Source of the DNA: Streptomyces sp. GQFP
Lineage (GTDB): Bacteria > Actinomycetota > Actinomycetes > Streptomycetales > Streptomycetaceae
Assembly (NCBI RefSeq): GCF_021545335.1
Contig: NZ_CP089312.1
Span: forward strand, 7,812,001-7,876,000
Direction of reading: 5' to 3'
Length of the DNA stretch: 64,000 bases
Positions 1-7,916 of this stretch are shown piece after piece. The notes beneath the pieces are model-generated. The model was not told where the DNA came from. It ran no database searches and was given only the letters and a program-made list of their open reading frames with translations. Every line of letters begins with the position of its first letter. Position 1 is the first letter of the stretch. Position numbers and translations under genes: made by a program.

Positions 1-1
1 G

Positions 2-721
2 ACCGTCGACGGGCCGTACGGGAAGGTCGAGGGCGCGATGACCGTGCGCGAGCTGCACATGGACGGCTCGACGGAGGACAAGGTCTTCGCGCCGGGGTAC
101 GGGGAGTTCTCCACCGGCGGCACAGCCACCGAGGAGGGCGACCTGGAGGCGGTCTCCCTGGCTGTGCCGACCGACGCGAAGTCCGGCCCGGTCCCGGCCG
201 GGCTCACCGCCCTGGAGCGCGCGGTGCGTGCCGCCCACACCGACCCGGGCGCCGGTACGGCCCGTGCGGCCCGCGCCGCGTGGACGGCGTACCGCGCCTC
301 GGACGACGTACCCGCCCTGCTGGAGCGGCAGATGAACCGCGACCTCGACACGCTGGCCAAGGCCCCGGAGAACCGCTCGGCCGCACTGCGGGTCGCCCAG
401 AACACGACCGACCTGCGGCTGCGCTACGAGTCGGTGCGCACCGTCGACGCGGACCGGTTCGCTTTGTGGGCACGGCAGTTGGGGATCGACGCCGCGGCCG
501 GGGACGCGGGCGCGGTCGCCGGGGACGTCACCGCCCTCGAACTCGCCTGGGAGCGGCTGCGGGAGGGGACGCCGGCAGCGGCGGCGAACACGCTGACGAC
601 CGACCTGGCGGCGGCGCGGGACGCGGCGGACCGCGAGGACGTCACGAAGGCGGGCCAACTGGTCCCCCGGCTGCTGGCGGACATCGGGAGGATCGGAGAC
701 GGAGAGCGCGTGGCCCAGTGA
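2..721 (+). CDS. Hypothetical protein, 5' end outside window
   Basis: The reading frame is open from base 2 to a TGA at 719-721, so the gene begins upstream of the window. An internal ATG at 38 is possible but residues before it continue in the same style, so I treat it as partial. The visible part (about 239 residues) starts with a short beta-rich stretch and continues as an Ala-rich, strongly helical region (from about residue 75) with many Arg/Asp/Glu heptad-like positions and no Cys. The helical part looks like a solute-binding or four-helix type fold, but I do not recognise the family. No membrane segment is visible in this portion; any signal peptide would lie outside the window. Confidence 0.6.
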   Translation, partial: TVDGPYGKVEGAMTVRELHMDGSTEDKVFAPGYGEFSTGGTATEEGDLEAVSLAVPTDAKSGPVPAGLTALERAVRAAHTDPGAGTARAARAAWTAYRASDDVPALLERQMNRDLDTLAKAPENRSAALRVAQNTTDLRLRYESVRTVDADRFALWARQLGIDAAAGDAGAVAGDVTALELAWERLREGTPAAAANTLTTDLAAARDAADREDVTKAGQLVPRLLADIGRIGDGERVAQ

Positions 722-765
722 GTCCTGAGGCGGGAGTCCTGAGGTGGGACATGAGGTGATGTACC

Positions 766-796
766 GTCAAGTACATTGTTCTGCACGGTACTTGAC
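766..796. promoter_or_regulatory. Perfect 9-bp inverted repeat, candidate operator
   Basis: GTCAAGTAC (766-774) and its exact reverse complement GTACTTGAC (788-796) flank a 13-bp spacer, upstream of the alpha/beta hydrolase gene. The geometry is typical of a TetR- or MarR-type operator, but no regulator of that type is in the window. The dyad also argues against a TTG start for the hydrolase at 776, inside the repeat. Confidence 0.45.
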
Positions 797-865
797 CATT
801 CCGCTCGTTTCGCCCTCTGGGCATCCGGGCAGGGATCGGGCAGCGTGCGGGAGGGGGACTCGGCG

Positions 866-1744
866 GTGGTGTCTGACCATGTGCGGACCGCGGACGGGCG
901 GCGCTTACGGATCGAGGTCTCGGGGGATCCACGGGGCCACCCCGTGTTCCTTCTGCACGGCATGCCCGGCAGCCGCGTCGGCCCCAGGCCCCGCTCGATG
1001 TTCCTCTACCAGCGCGGCGCCCGCCTGATCAGCTACGACCGCCCCGGATACGGCGGCTCCGACCGCCGCCCCGGCCGCCGCGTCGCGGACGTCGTGAGCG
1101 ACGTACGCGATGTCGCCGACGCCCTCGGCCTGGACCGCTTCGCCGTGGCCGGCCGTTCCGGCGGCGCCCCGCACGCCCTCGCCTGCGCCGCGCTGCTGCC
1201 GGACCGGGTCACCCGCGCCGCCGCGCTGGTCGGGCTCGCGCCGAGGGACGCGGAGGGGCTCGACTGGTTCGCGGGCATGGCCCCCTCCAACGTCAAGGAG
1301 TTCCGGACCGCCTCCACCGACCCGGAACGGTTCGCGGCCCGGCTGATCCCACGCTCGGCGGCCATCCGCAGCGACCCGGCGAAGCTCCTCGAAGAACTCC
1401 GCAGCGATCTGACCGACGACGACCGCTCGATCGTCTCGGACACCGCGATGCGCTCGATGATGCTGCGCAACTTCCGCGAGGCGGTGCGCACTTCACCGTA
1501 CGGCTGGATCGACGACGGCCTCGCCCTGACCGGCCCCTGGGGGTTCGACCCGGCGGACATCCGCGTGCCCGTCCTGCTCTGGCACGGCGGGCAGGACGTC
1601 TTCTCGCCGCCCGCCCACGCCTCCTGGCTCGCCGCCCGCATCCCCCGGGCCAGGGCGGTCGTCGAGCCGACGGCGGCCCACTTCGCGGCGGTGCGCGCAC
1701 TGCCCCGGGTGATCGGCTGGCTGCTCGGGGACAGGCTCGGCTGA
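866..1744 (+). CDS. Alpha/beta fold hydrolase
   Basis: Predicted cytoplasmic alpha/beta hydrolase of about 292 residues. The oxyanion-side motif HGMPGSR, the nucleophile elbow GRSGG (Ser), a late Asp in WHGGQDVF and a C-terminal His in TAAHFAAV are in the family order, giving a complete Ser-Asp-His triad. Substrate is unknown; the family covers esterases, epoxide hydrolases and haloperoxidase-like enzymes. Start: a purine-rich GGGAGGGGG at 849-857 sits 8 bases before a GTG at 866, and this is chosen over an upstream TTG (776) and GTG (845). The gene stands alone and faces a convergent FxsT gene. The inverted repeat at 766-796 probably controls it. Confidence 0.85.
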   Translation: MVSDHVRTADGRRLRIEVSGDPRGHPVFLLHGMPGSRVGPRPRSMFLYQRGARLISYDRPGYGGSDRRPGRRVADVVSDVRDVADALGLDRFAVAGRSGGAPHALACAALLPDRVTRAAALVGLAPRDAEGLDWFAGMAPSNVKEFRTASTDPERFAARLIPRSAAIRSDPAKLLEELRSDLTDDDRSIVSDTAMRSMMLRNFREAVRTSPYGWIDDGLALTGPWGFDPADIRVPVLLWHGGQDVFSPPAHASWLAARIPRARAVVEPTAAHFAAVRALPRVIGWLLGDRLG

Positions 1745-1767
1745 CGGCCGTCACACGTCCCAGGACG

Positions 1768-4700
1768 TCACACCGACAGTGGCTCCAGGTCCCGGTATAT
1801 GCGCTTCTTCTCCGTCGCCAGTCGTGTCATGCCGTTCTCCTCGCCCAGCTGCAGCCGCAGTTCCTTCAGGGCCTCGTCGCGCAGTCGGCCCGCCTCCTCC
1901 TCGCGGCCCAGTTCCGTGAGCGTCAGGGAGAGGTTGGTGACGATGCCCAGGGTCTCCGGATGGTGCTGGCCGAGGACCGTGCGCAGGACGGTGACCGCCT
2001 TCTCCTCCAGCGCGTGCGCCTCCTCCAACTGTCCTTCGCCCGCGAGGACGTTGGCGTAGTTGACACCGCAGAAGAGGGTGTGCGGATGGTGCTCGCCGAG
2101 AACCTCCGCCATGCGCGGCAGCACCTTCCGGAACACCTCCTGCGCGAGCCCGCTGTCGCCGCAGCCCCAGTGGAATATCCCGAGGTTGTTGAGCGCGGCC
2201 TGGGTGTACGGGTGGGCCTCGCCCGGCACCTTCATGTACTCGGCCACTGTCGCCCGGGCCGCCTCACGGGCCTCCTCGCGCTCGTCGGCCGCGAACAGGT
2301 CGGCGGCCAGGTTGAGGTCACAGGCCAGGGAGTCCGGGGTCGGTTTCGAGTACTGGGCGCGGTACTGGGCCCGGGTCGCCATGGTGAGCCGGCGGGCGTC
2401 CTCGAACTGGCCTGCCCGCCGCAACGACACCGCCAGCGACTTGGCGCAGCGAAGCGTGCCCGGGAACTCCTTGCCGAGGATGCGCTTGTGCGCGTCGTAC
2501 GTCTGGGACAGCCGGGCGACGGACTCCGAGTAGCGGCCGACCTCGCGCAGGTCACGGCCGAGGCGCTCGCCGGAGGCCAGCGTGTAGGGGTGGTCGGGGC
2601 CAAGGACCTCCATCCGGCGGTCCAGGGTCTCCTGGTCGATGGCCCGGGCGTCGCTGTAGCGGCCGACCATCCGCAGCGCGAGTGCCAGGTTGTTGGCGGC
2701 ACTCAGGGTACGGCGGTGCGACTCGTGGAAGATCTGGCTGAACCCGTCGTGCGCCTCCCGGGCGAGATCCACCGCCGACCGGTACTCGCCGAGGGCGGCG
2801 AGGTCGCTGGCCAGGTTGGAGGTGGTGACGTACGTGTGCGGATGGGACGTACCGAGAACCTGGCGCTGGCGGGCCAGCAGCTCGGTGTCTATGTCGCGGG
2901 CCTCCACGTAACGCCCCTGGGAGCGCAGCACACTGGCCAGCTGGCAGCGCAGATAGAGGTACTGGACGTCGTCCTCGCCGAGCAACTCCTTCCAGTGGGC
3001 GAGGAGTTCCTCGGCGCGGCGCTGCGCGCCGGGGAAGTCGCCGCGCTTCCAGAGGTAGCGGACCCGGTCGATGAGCAGCCGGCGGGTCCCGGCGTCGACG
3101 CAGTTGCGGGCGTCGGAGGCGGTGAGGTGCGGCCAGATGACGGCGAAACGCGGCCAGGTCTCCGGGTCGTCGATCGGCTCGTCACCGTCCGGGCGGGCCC
3201 CGGCCAGCACCGTGTGGACGACGTGCCGGGCCTCCCGCTGCTCCTCCTCGGTCAGCTGGGCGCGGATCACCGCCTGCACCAGCCGGTGCACCTGGATGCT
3301 GTTGCTGACCTGGTCGACCTTGGCGAGCGCGAACCGGCCGATCTCCCGGATGACCCGCCCGAGCAGCAGACTCTCCTGGAGGGAGGCGTCGTACGGCTTC
3401 AGGGCGTCGATCATCTCCTTGCTGTAGAGGAGCTGCGAGGAGATCGGCTCGGCGGCGAGGAAGGCGCACAGCTGGAGCAGCCGTACCGACGCGGGGGAAC
3501 GTTCCTTGAGCCGGGCGATGGAGATGTTCCAGGTCGCGGCCACCGAGTGGGAGTACTCGGCGGGCTGGTTGAGGGCCAGTACGTCGGTGGTCTGGTCGGC
3601 GAGCTGGCGCAGGTAGTCGTCGATCGGGGTGGCCGTCTCGGCGAGCCAGGCCGCCGTCTGCTCGACCGCGAGCGGCAGGTCGCCCACCGCCTGCGCCACC
3701 TGGTCGGCCTCGCCGGTGCTCAGCCCCGAGGCCCGCCGGGTGAGGTGTTCGACGCTCTCCTCGCGCAGGAACACCTCGATCGGCATGGACGCCCCCTGCT
3801 GCGCCCACGCCTGGTTGCGGGAGGTGATGAGGACGTGGCCGCCGCCCTGCGGGATGTAGGGGGCGAGGAAGGCCGGGTCGTCGGCGTTGTCGAAGACGAG
3901 GATCCACCGTTTCGTCGGCATGCCCCTGGCCAGCATCTCCACGGCTTCCTGGCTCGCCTGGGTCATGTCGTCGCGGCTGGGCGCGCCGATGCGGGCGCCG
4001 AGTTCTGCGAGGGAGGCGACGACGTCGTCCTCGTGCTCGGCCGAGGTCCACCACACCAGGTCGTAGTCGGCCATGAACCGGTGCACGTACTCGATGGCGA
4101 CCTGCGTCTTGCCGACCCCGCCGAGCCCGAACAGCGCGAGCGGCTGCGGCACCACGGCGGTCGTACCGCTGCCGAGCTGGTCGCGGACCAGGTCGAGGAT
4201 GACGTTGCGGCCGGTGAAGGTGTTGTTGCGCTGGGGCGCGTTCCAGTGCGCCGGCTTCGAGCCGGGGAAGCGCGGGCCCCCGGCCCCGGAGCCGACCGGC
4301 TGTCCGTGCAGATCGACGGCGCTGAGCAGCGCGAGGACGCTCTGCGCCTCGTCGAGCCGGTGCAGGTCGGCCGGGTTGTGGTCGAGGTACGCGGTGGGCA
4401 GCCGGACGTCGTCGACCCTGAGCGGCACCATCGTGCCGTGCGGGGTGTCGGGGTCGGAGTCGCTCAGCGCGCGCCAGACGGCGTCCGCGTACCGGGACTT
4501 CTGGAAGGCGTTGGACAACAGGACGAGGGTGCGGGTCGAGGCGTCCGGGCGGGCGACCGGGCCGGACGAGATGTCGTGCGGCAGCACATTGCAGCCGGAT
4601 CGTTTCAGCAGGGCCTCGATCCATTCCGCCCACATCCGGTTCTCCCCGGCGTACGCGATGACGATGTCCGCCGTGGTGGCCAGCGGCCGGCGCCGCAGGA

Positions 4701-5700
4701 ACGCGTCGCGGCAGCGCAGCCGGACGGGCTCGGGGACCGCGGGCAGCGAGGTGACCGTGCCCTCCGAGATGACCGCGGTGAGCCGTTCGAACGCGGACAG
4801 CAGCGAGTTGGCGATACCGCTCTCGTCGCCGACGGTGGCGAGGGTCTCCTCGTAGGCGTAGTAGGGCCGGTAGGGGATCTCGACGTTGCCCCAGTACGCG
4901 GTCAGCTCCTCGGGGCCCAGTTCACTGCCGTCGAGATTCGTCGGCAGCCCGTCGAACTTCAGCCGGGCCAGCGCCCGCCCCGCGTCGACCTTCTCCTTCT
5001 CGCCCTCGTCGATGCGCATCGGTACGGGCAGCACCCGGATCCGGCGCTGGCGGTAGCCGTCCTGGACACTGCGGGCCACGGCGGCGGCGCCGTCCAGCGA
5101 CTGGTCGCTGAGGGTGAAGCAGTCCACGAGGACGTCCGGCATCTGGATCGTGCAGATGTCCGCGTTGTCCGACAGCCCGGTCCGGCTGTCGATGAGCACA
5201 TAGTCGTACGACGCCTTCATGTTGTCGCGCAGCGCGTCCAGGAAGGTCCCGCCGCCCAGCCGCTCGTAGAAGTTGTCCCACTCGAACGACGACACGCTCG
5301 CCGAGTACGAGCGGTCCTGGCGGCCCGCGGAGAGGAAGTCGAGCGAGCCGCCGTCCGCGAAGCGCAGCCCCAGGCGCTCTGGGGTGAGCGACATGGCGTG
5401 CTGTTCGACGTCCGCGAAGTCCAGGTGCCAGGGGCCGGAGCGCTGTGTTCCGGTGGTCGCGGCCCAGGCGTAGTCGTTGATCATGTCGATGACACCGGTG
5501 GTCGCGGCCAGCGCGTTGGTGTCCAGGAACGGATGGAAGAAGCGGTGCAGGCCGGGCGCCTCCAGGTCCCAGTCGACGGCCAGGACCCGCTTTCCGTTGG
5601 CGGCCAGGATCCACGCGGTGTTGGCCAGGGCCATCGTGCGGCCCGTGCCCCCTTTGTACGAGTAGAAGGTGATGATCCGTCCGTCCTGCACGGTCGTCAT
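1768..5700 (-). CDS. fxsT: FxSxx-COOH system STAND-type protein FxsT (MinD-like, TIR, NB-ARC, TPR)
   Basis: A 1310-residue multidomain protein. N-terminus: SIMIBI/MinD-like P-loop with deviant Walker A KGGTGRT (residues 16-22) and a following VDWDLEAPG. About residues 343-460: a TIR-like domain beginning ADIVIAYAGENRMW. About 521-528: NB-ARC Walker A GLGGVGKT, then Walker B ILVFDNAD and the helix LPLAVEQ typical of STAND NTPases. About 910-1300: kinesin-light-chain-type tetratricopeptide repeats with recurring LG..HP.T signatures. The set matches the tetratricopeptide protein named in FxSxx-COOH systems. Start: ATG at 5700 overlaps the fxsC stop (ATGA), so translational coupling is likely; an N-terminal extension in the same frame overlaps fxsC and is rejected. 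Its role in the system is unproven. STAND/TIR proteins elsewhere are ligand-triggered immune receptors, so a sensing role is an inference. Confidence 0.88.
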   Translation of the reverse strand: MTTVQDGRIITFYSYKGGTGRTMALANTAWILAANGKRVLAVDWDLEAPGLHRFFHPFLDTNALAATTGVIDMINDYAWAATTGTQRSGPWHLDFADVEQHAMSLTPERLGLRFADGGSLDFLSAGRQDRSYSASVSSFEWDNFYERLGGGTFLDALRDNMKASYDYVLIDSRTGLSDNADICTIQMPDVLVDCFTLSDQSLDGAAAVARSVQDGYRQRRIRVLPVPMRIDEGEKEKVDAGRALARLKFDGLPTNLDGSELGPEELTAYWGNVEIPYRPYYAYEETLATVGDESGIANSLLSAFERLTAVISEGTVTSLPAVPEPVRLRCRDAFLRRRPLATTADIVIAYAGENRMWAEWIEALLKRSGCNVLPHDISSGPVARPDASTRTLVLLSNAFQKSRYADAVWRALSDSDPDTPHGTMVPLRVDDVRLPTAYLDHNPADLHRLDEAQSVLALLSAVDLHGQPVGSGAGGPRFPGSKPAHWNAPQRNNTFTGRNVILDLVRDQLGSGTTAVVPQPLALFGLGGVGKTQVAIEYVHRFMADYDLVWWTSAEHEDDVVASLAELGARIGAPSRDDMTQASQEAVEMLARGMPTKRWILVFDNADDPAFLAPYIPQGGGHVLITSRNQAWAQQGASMPIEVFLREESVEHLTRRASGLSTGEADQVAQAVGDLPLAVEQTAAWLAETATPIDDYLRQLADQTTDVLALNQPAEYSHSVAATWNISIARLKERSPASVRLLQLCAFLAAEPISSQLLYSKEMIDALKPYDASLQESLLLGRVIREIGRFALAKVDQVSNSIQVHRLVQAVIRAQLTEEEQREARHVVHTVLAGARPDGDEPIDDPETWPRFAVIWPHLTASDARNCVDAGTRRLLIDRVRYLWKRGDFPGAQRRAEELLAHWKELLGEDDVQYLYLRCQLASVLRSQGRYVEARDIDTELLARQRQVLGTSHPHTYVTTSNLASDLAALGEYRSAVDLAREAHDGFSQIFHESHRRTLSAANNLALALRMVGRYSDARAIDQETLDRRMEVLGPDHPYTLASGERLGRDLREVGRYSESVARLSQTYDAHKRILGKEFPGTLRCAKSLAVSLRRAGQFEDARRLTMATRAQYRAQYSKPTPDSLACDLNLAADLFAADEREEAREAARATVAEYMKVPGEAHPYTQAALNNLGIFHWGCGDSGLAQEVFRKVLPRMAEVLGEHHPHTLFCGVNYANVLAGEGQLEEAHALEEKAVTVLRTVLGQHHPETLGIVTNLSLTLTELGREEEAGRLRDEALKELRLQLGEENGMTRLATEKKRIYRDLEPLSV

Positions 5701-7040
5701 GCTTCTCCTCCGTTGTCGTCTCCCGCCTCCGGGGACGGCGGGTGGGTGGGGCCCATCAGACGGGGCCGGGGCACGTGCGGGCCGGCGGGCGGGTGAGCCA
5801 CCGCGTGCTTGAGGTACTGCCGGGTCGTGTGCGCCACGACGGTCGGCAGGACATCGGTGAAGGCCTTGAGACTGGGTACGCCGTTGACGGCCATCCGGCA
5901 GTCGGTGCGGCGGCCCCGGTCGAGGATCAGCGGCAGCGTGCGCTCCAGCTCGGCCGCCAGCTGCCTGCCCTCCTCGCTGTGGCACTGCACGTCCGACCGG
6001 TTCCAGGGGACGATCGCGCTGATCCAGGGGCGGGCGCCGAGGTCGAACTTCCGCAGCCGTTCCTGCCGGTCCGCGTCGGTGAGCGACCACCGGTCGACGA
6101 GCAGGATGCCGGGCCGTCCGGGCGGCGCCTTCTCGATGTCGTCACCGGCCGCGCCCGCGGACACCTCCGCGTCGCCGTCGTCCTGCCCGCCGGGGTCCTC
6201 GTCGTCGAAGGAGGAGATCGTGATCCGGTAGTCCAGCGACCGGATCAGCTCCTCGGCGAGGGCGGGCAGCGGCCGGGTGCTCTCGGAGTGGTACGGGTTC
6301 CAGTCCTGCGCGTCCTCGCCGTACGGGCGTTTGTCGCGATGCTCGGGGATACCGTCCCGGGTCGGCGCGGCCACCGTCAGATGGATCCGGCGCGGTCCCT
6401 CGCCACGCGGCTTGAACGCGCTGGGTGTGGATTCGTACGGCCGGGGTCTGCTGGGCGGCAGCGGTGAGTCGTGGGCGACCCGCACGATCCGCTGGGCGAG
6501 GTCGAGCACGATCTCCTCGTACTCGTCGCGCAGCCGCTTCAGCTTGATCAGCCCGTAGATCCCGTGGGTCGCGTACCGGTCCCCGTAGGTGGCCTGGTCG
6601 AAGTGGATGTGCCGTACGGAATCCGGGAGTTGGTCGTAGTCGACATGCGTCCACATCGCCGGGACGATGGCGGGCACGTCCCCGGCGCCGGTGTTCCGGG
6701 CGCGCAGGATGCGTTCGTGGAACGCGAACCACTCCCGCCCGCACATCTCACTCGTGAAGTAGCGCGTCGAGAAGAGCGGCACGAATACCCGGCAGGTGGC
6801 GAGGTTCTCGCTGAGTTTCTCCGGCCAGCCGTCCCCGGAACGCATCTCCCGGTCCATGAAACCGGCGGCGCCCGCGGGCAGATCGGTGAGCGCCATGATG
6901 TGGTCGCACAGATCGGTGAAGAGCACCCGCACCCAGTGGTCGGGATCGCCTCCGCCCGATCCCCACGCCGGTGTGTGCGCGTAACTCAGAAAGAAGTAGG
7001 GCCGGTTGTCCGCCCCGTGTACCCGTGCGGGTATGTTCAC
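5697..7040 (-). CDS. fxsC: TIR-like protein FxsC
   Basis: A 447-residue soluble protein. The first 170 residues form a TIR-like domain: PYFFLSYAHTP near residue 14, then GFMDREM, an L-ATCRVFVPLFSTRYF strand-helix element, and CGREWFAF, following the TIR order. The middle (about 200-270) is polar and Pro-rich. The C-terminal part has a ...SFDDEDP... loop, a long acidic stretch, then GILLVDRWSL and ISAIVPWNRSD, suggesting a second Rossmann-like domain. It fits the FxsC family of FxSxx-COOH systems. It is 108 bp downstream of the acetyltransferase gene and overlaps fxsT by 4 bases. Whether it hydrolyses NAD like active TIR effectors cannot be judged here. Confidence 0.87.
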   Translation of the reverse strand: MNIPARVHGADNRPYFFLSYAHTPAWGSGGGDPDHWVRVLFTDLCDHIMALTDLPAGAAGFMDREMRSGDGWPEKLSENLATCRVFVPLFSTRYFTSEMCGREWFAFHERILRARNTGAGDVPAIVPAMWTHVDYDQLPDSVRHIHFDQATYGDRYATHGIYGLIKLKRLRDEYEEIVLDLAQRIVRVAHDSPLPPSRPRPYESTPSAFKPRGEGPRRIHLTVAAPTRDGIPEHRDKRPYGEDAQDWNPYHSESTRPLPALAEELIRSLDYRITISSFDDEDPGGQDDGDAEVSAGAAGDDIEKAPPGRPGILLVDRWSLTDADRQERLRKFDLGARPWISAIVPWNRSDVQCHSEEGRQLAAELERTLPLILDRGRRTDCRMAVNGVPSLKAFTDVLPTVVAHTTRQYLKHAVAHPPAGPHVPRPRLMGPTHPPSPEAGDDNGGEA

Positions 7041-7148
7041 GCGCCCCCCTGCCCGTTGACGATGCCCTCACCCCGCCGACGGCGTCATCTGGCCGGACCA
7101 ACAATGTGCCCGACGACCTGGCCGTACGTGTCGTTGGTTTCGCGTCAT

Positions 7149-7916
7149 TCAATGGCGATATCCGGACATCCGGTCACGCGCGAAGTCGACGGCGGGCCGC
7201 ATCTCGACCAAAGTCGCTTTCCGCCCGGCCAGTTCCCCGAACTCGACGAGTTCTCCGGGAAGTTCACCCCCCAGCGCGGCGAAACCGCTGTCGTTCAGCG
7301 CCGTGTCCTCGTACGAGATCCAGTGGCCCTTCTCCCCGGCCACGCACTCGTACGTCCGTCGGGGCCGGGGCGGATCCGTCCGGTACTCGGCGAGATGGAA
7401 CACGCTGCACACCTCGAATCCCACCCGGAGCAGAAGGACTTGGGCCCGCGCCGCGTACAGCCGGGCGAGTGGCGAACGCTCCCCGAGCAGACAGTGCGGG
7501 TCGTGCGCGTCGAGGAGTTCGGCGGCACGCGGGCCGATACCGGCCATCGAGGTCTGGGGATGCGCGCTGCGTACGGCACCCGGGCTGGTGCGGACGCACT
7601 CGGCCAGTGCTCCCATGGACGCCCGGCAGGGCGTGGTGAACGGCTCGAACGGCAGCATCGACGCCTCGAACTCCCTCCGCTCGTCCTCGCTCAGCCCGCT
7701 GGTCAGGGCCCGATGGGCGCGCGAGGTACGGGAGTTCTCCTGCGTGAACGCGGGCACGACCAGCGTCCCCTCGGGCCCCAGGGTGTCGAGCAGGGCGTCC
7801 CGCACCTCGGTGTCCCGCAGCCCGCTGTCCCGCAGCGAGGCGTGCACCATCAGGACTCCGCCCCGGCGGACGCCCAACGTCCGCAGCAGCAGCATGAGTT
7901 CAGCGAGGTCAGCCAT
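7149..7916 (-). CDS. AAC(3)-family aminoglycoside N3-acetyltransferase-like protein in fxs cluster
   Basis: A 255-residue member of the AAC(3)/FrbF-like acetyl-CoA-dependent acyltransferase family. The motifs VHASLR near the N-terminus, GPEGTLVVPAFT, RSAHPQTSMAGIG (with the conserved His-Pro and Ser) and FHLAEY follow the family order, and the length is typical. Its start overlaps the fxsB stop by 8 bases, so it is translated with the maturase and is part of the RiPP operon. A dedicated aminoglycoside-resistance role is unlikely in this context. Acylation of the modified peptide, or protection against it, is an inference from position. AAC(3)-like genes are, from memory, a recurrent companion of FxsB genes. 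Confidence 0.85.
   Translation of the reverse strand: MADLAELMLLLRTLGVRRGGVLMVHASLRDSGLRDTEVRDALLDTLGPEGTLVVPAFTQENSRTSRAHRALTSGLSEDERREFEASMLPFEPFTTPCRASMGALAECVRTSPGAVRSAHPQTSMAGIGPRAAELLDAHDPHCLLGERSPLARLYAARAQVLLLRVGFEVCSVFHLAEYRTDPPRPRRTYECVAGEKGHWISYEDTALNDSGFAALGGELPGELVEFGELAGRKATLVEMRPAVDFARDRMSGYRH

Noticed and set aside
776..865. TTG start of the hydrolase at 776
   Set aside because: It lies within the inverted repeat and has no ribosome site; GTG at 866 has a strong one.
1960..5796. Long open frame on the plus strand opposite fxsT
   Set aside because: It is antisense to a gene with clear MinD, TIR, NB-ARC and TPR domains; its Val/Arg/Gly-rich translation has no domain. Long antisense frames are expected at this GC content.
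5701..6090. N-terminal extension of fxsT into fxsC
   Set aside because: The extra 130 residues are Arg/Pro-rich shadow of fxsC; the ATG at 5700 overlaps the fxsC stop in the usual coupled way.
7149..7916. Aminoglycoside resistance gene
   Set aside because: Family membership is clear, but the operon context points to the RiPP pathway; resistance is not supported by position.
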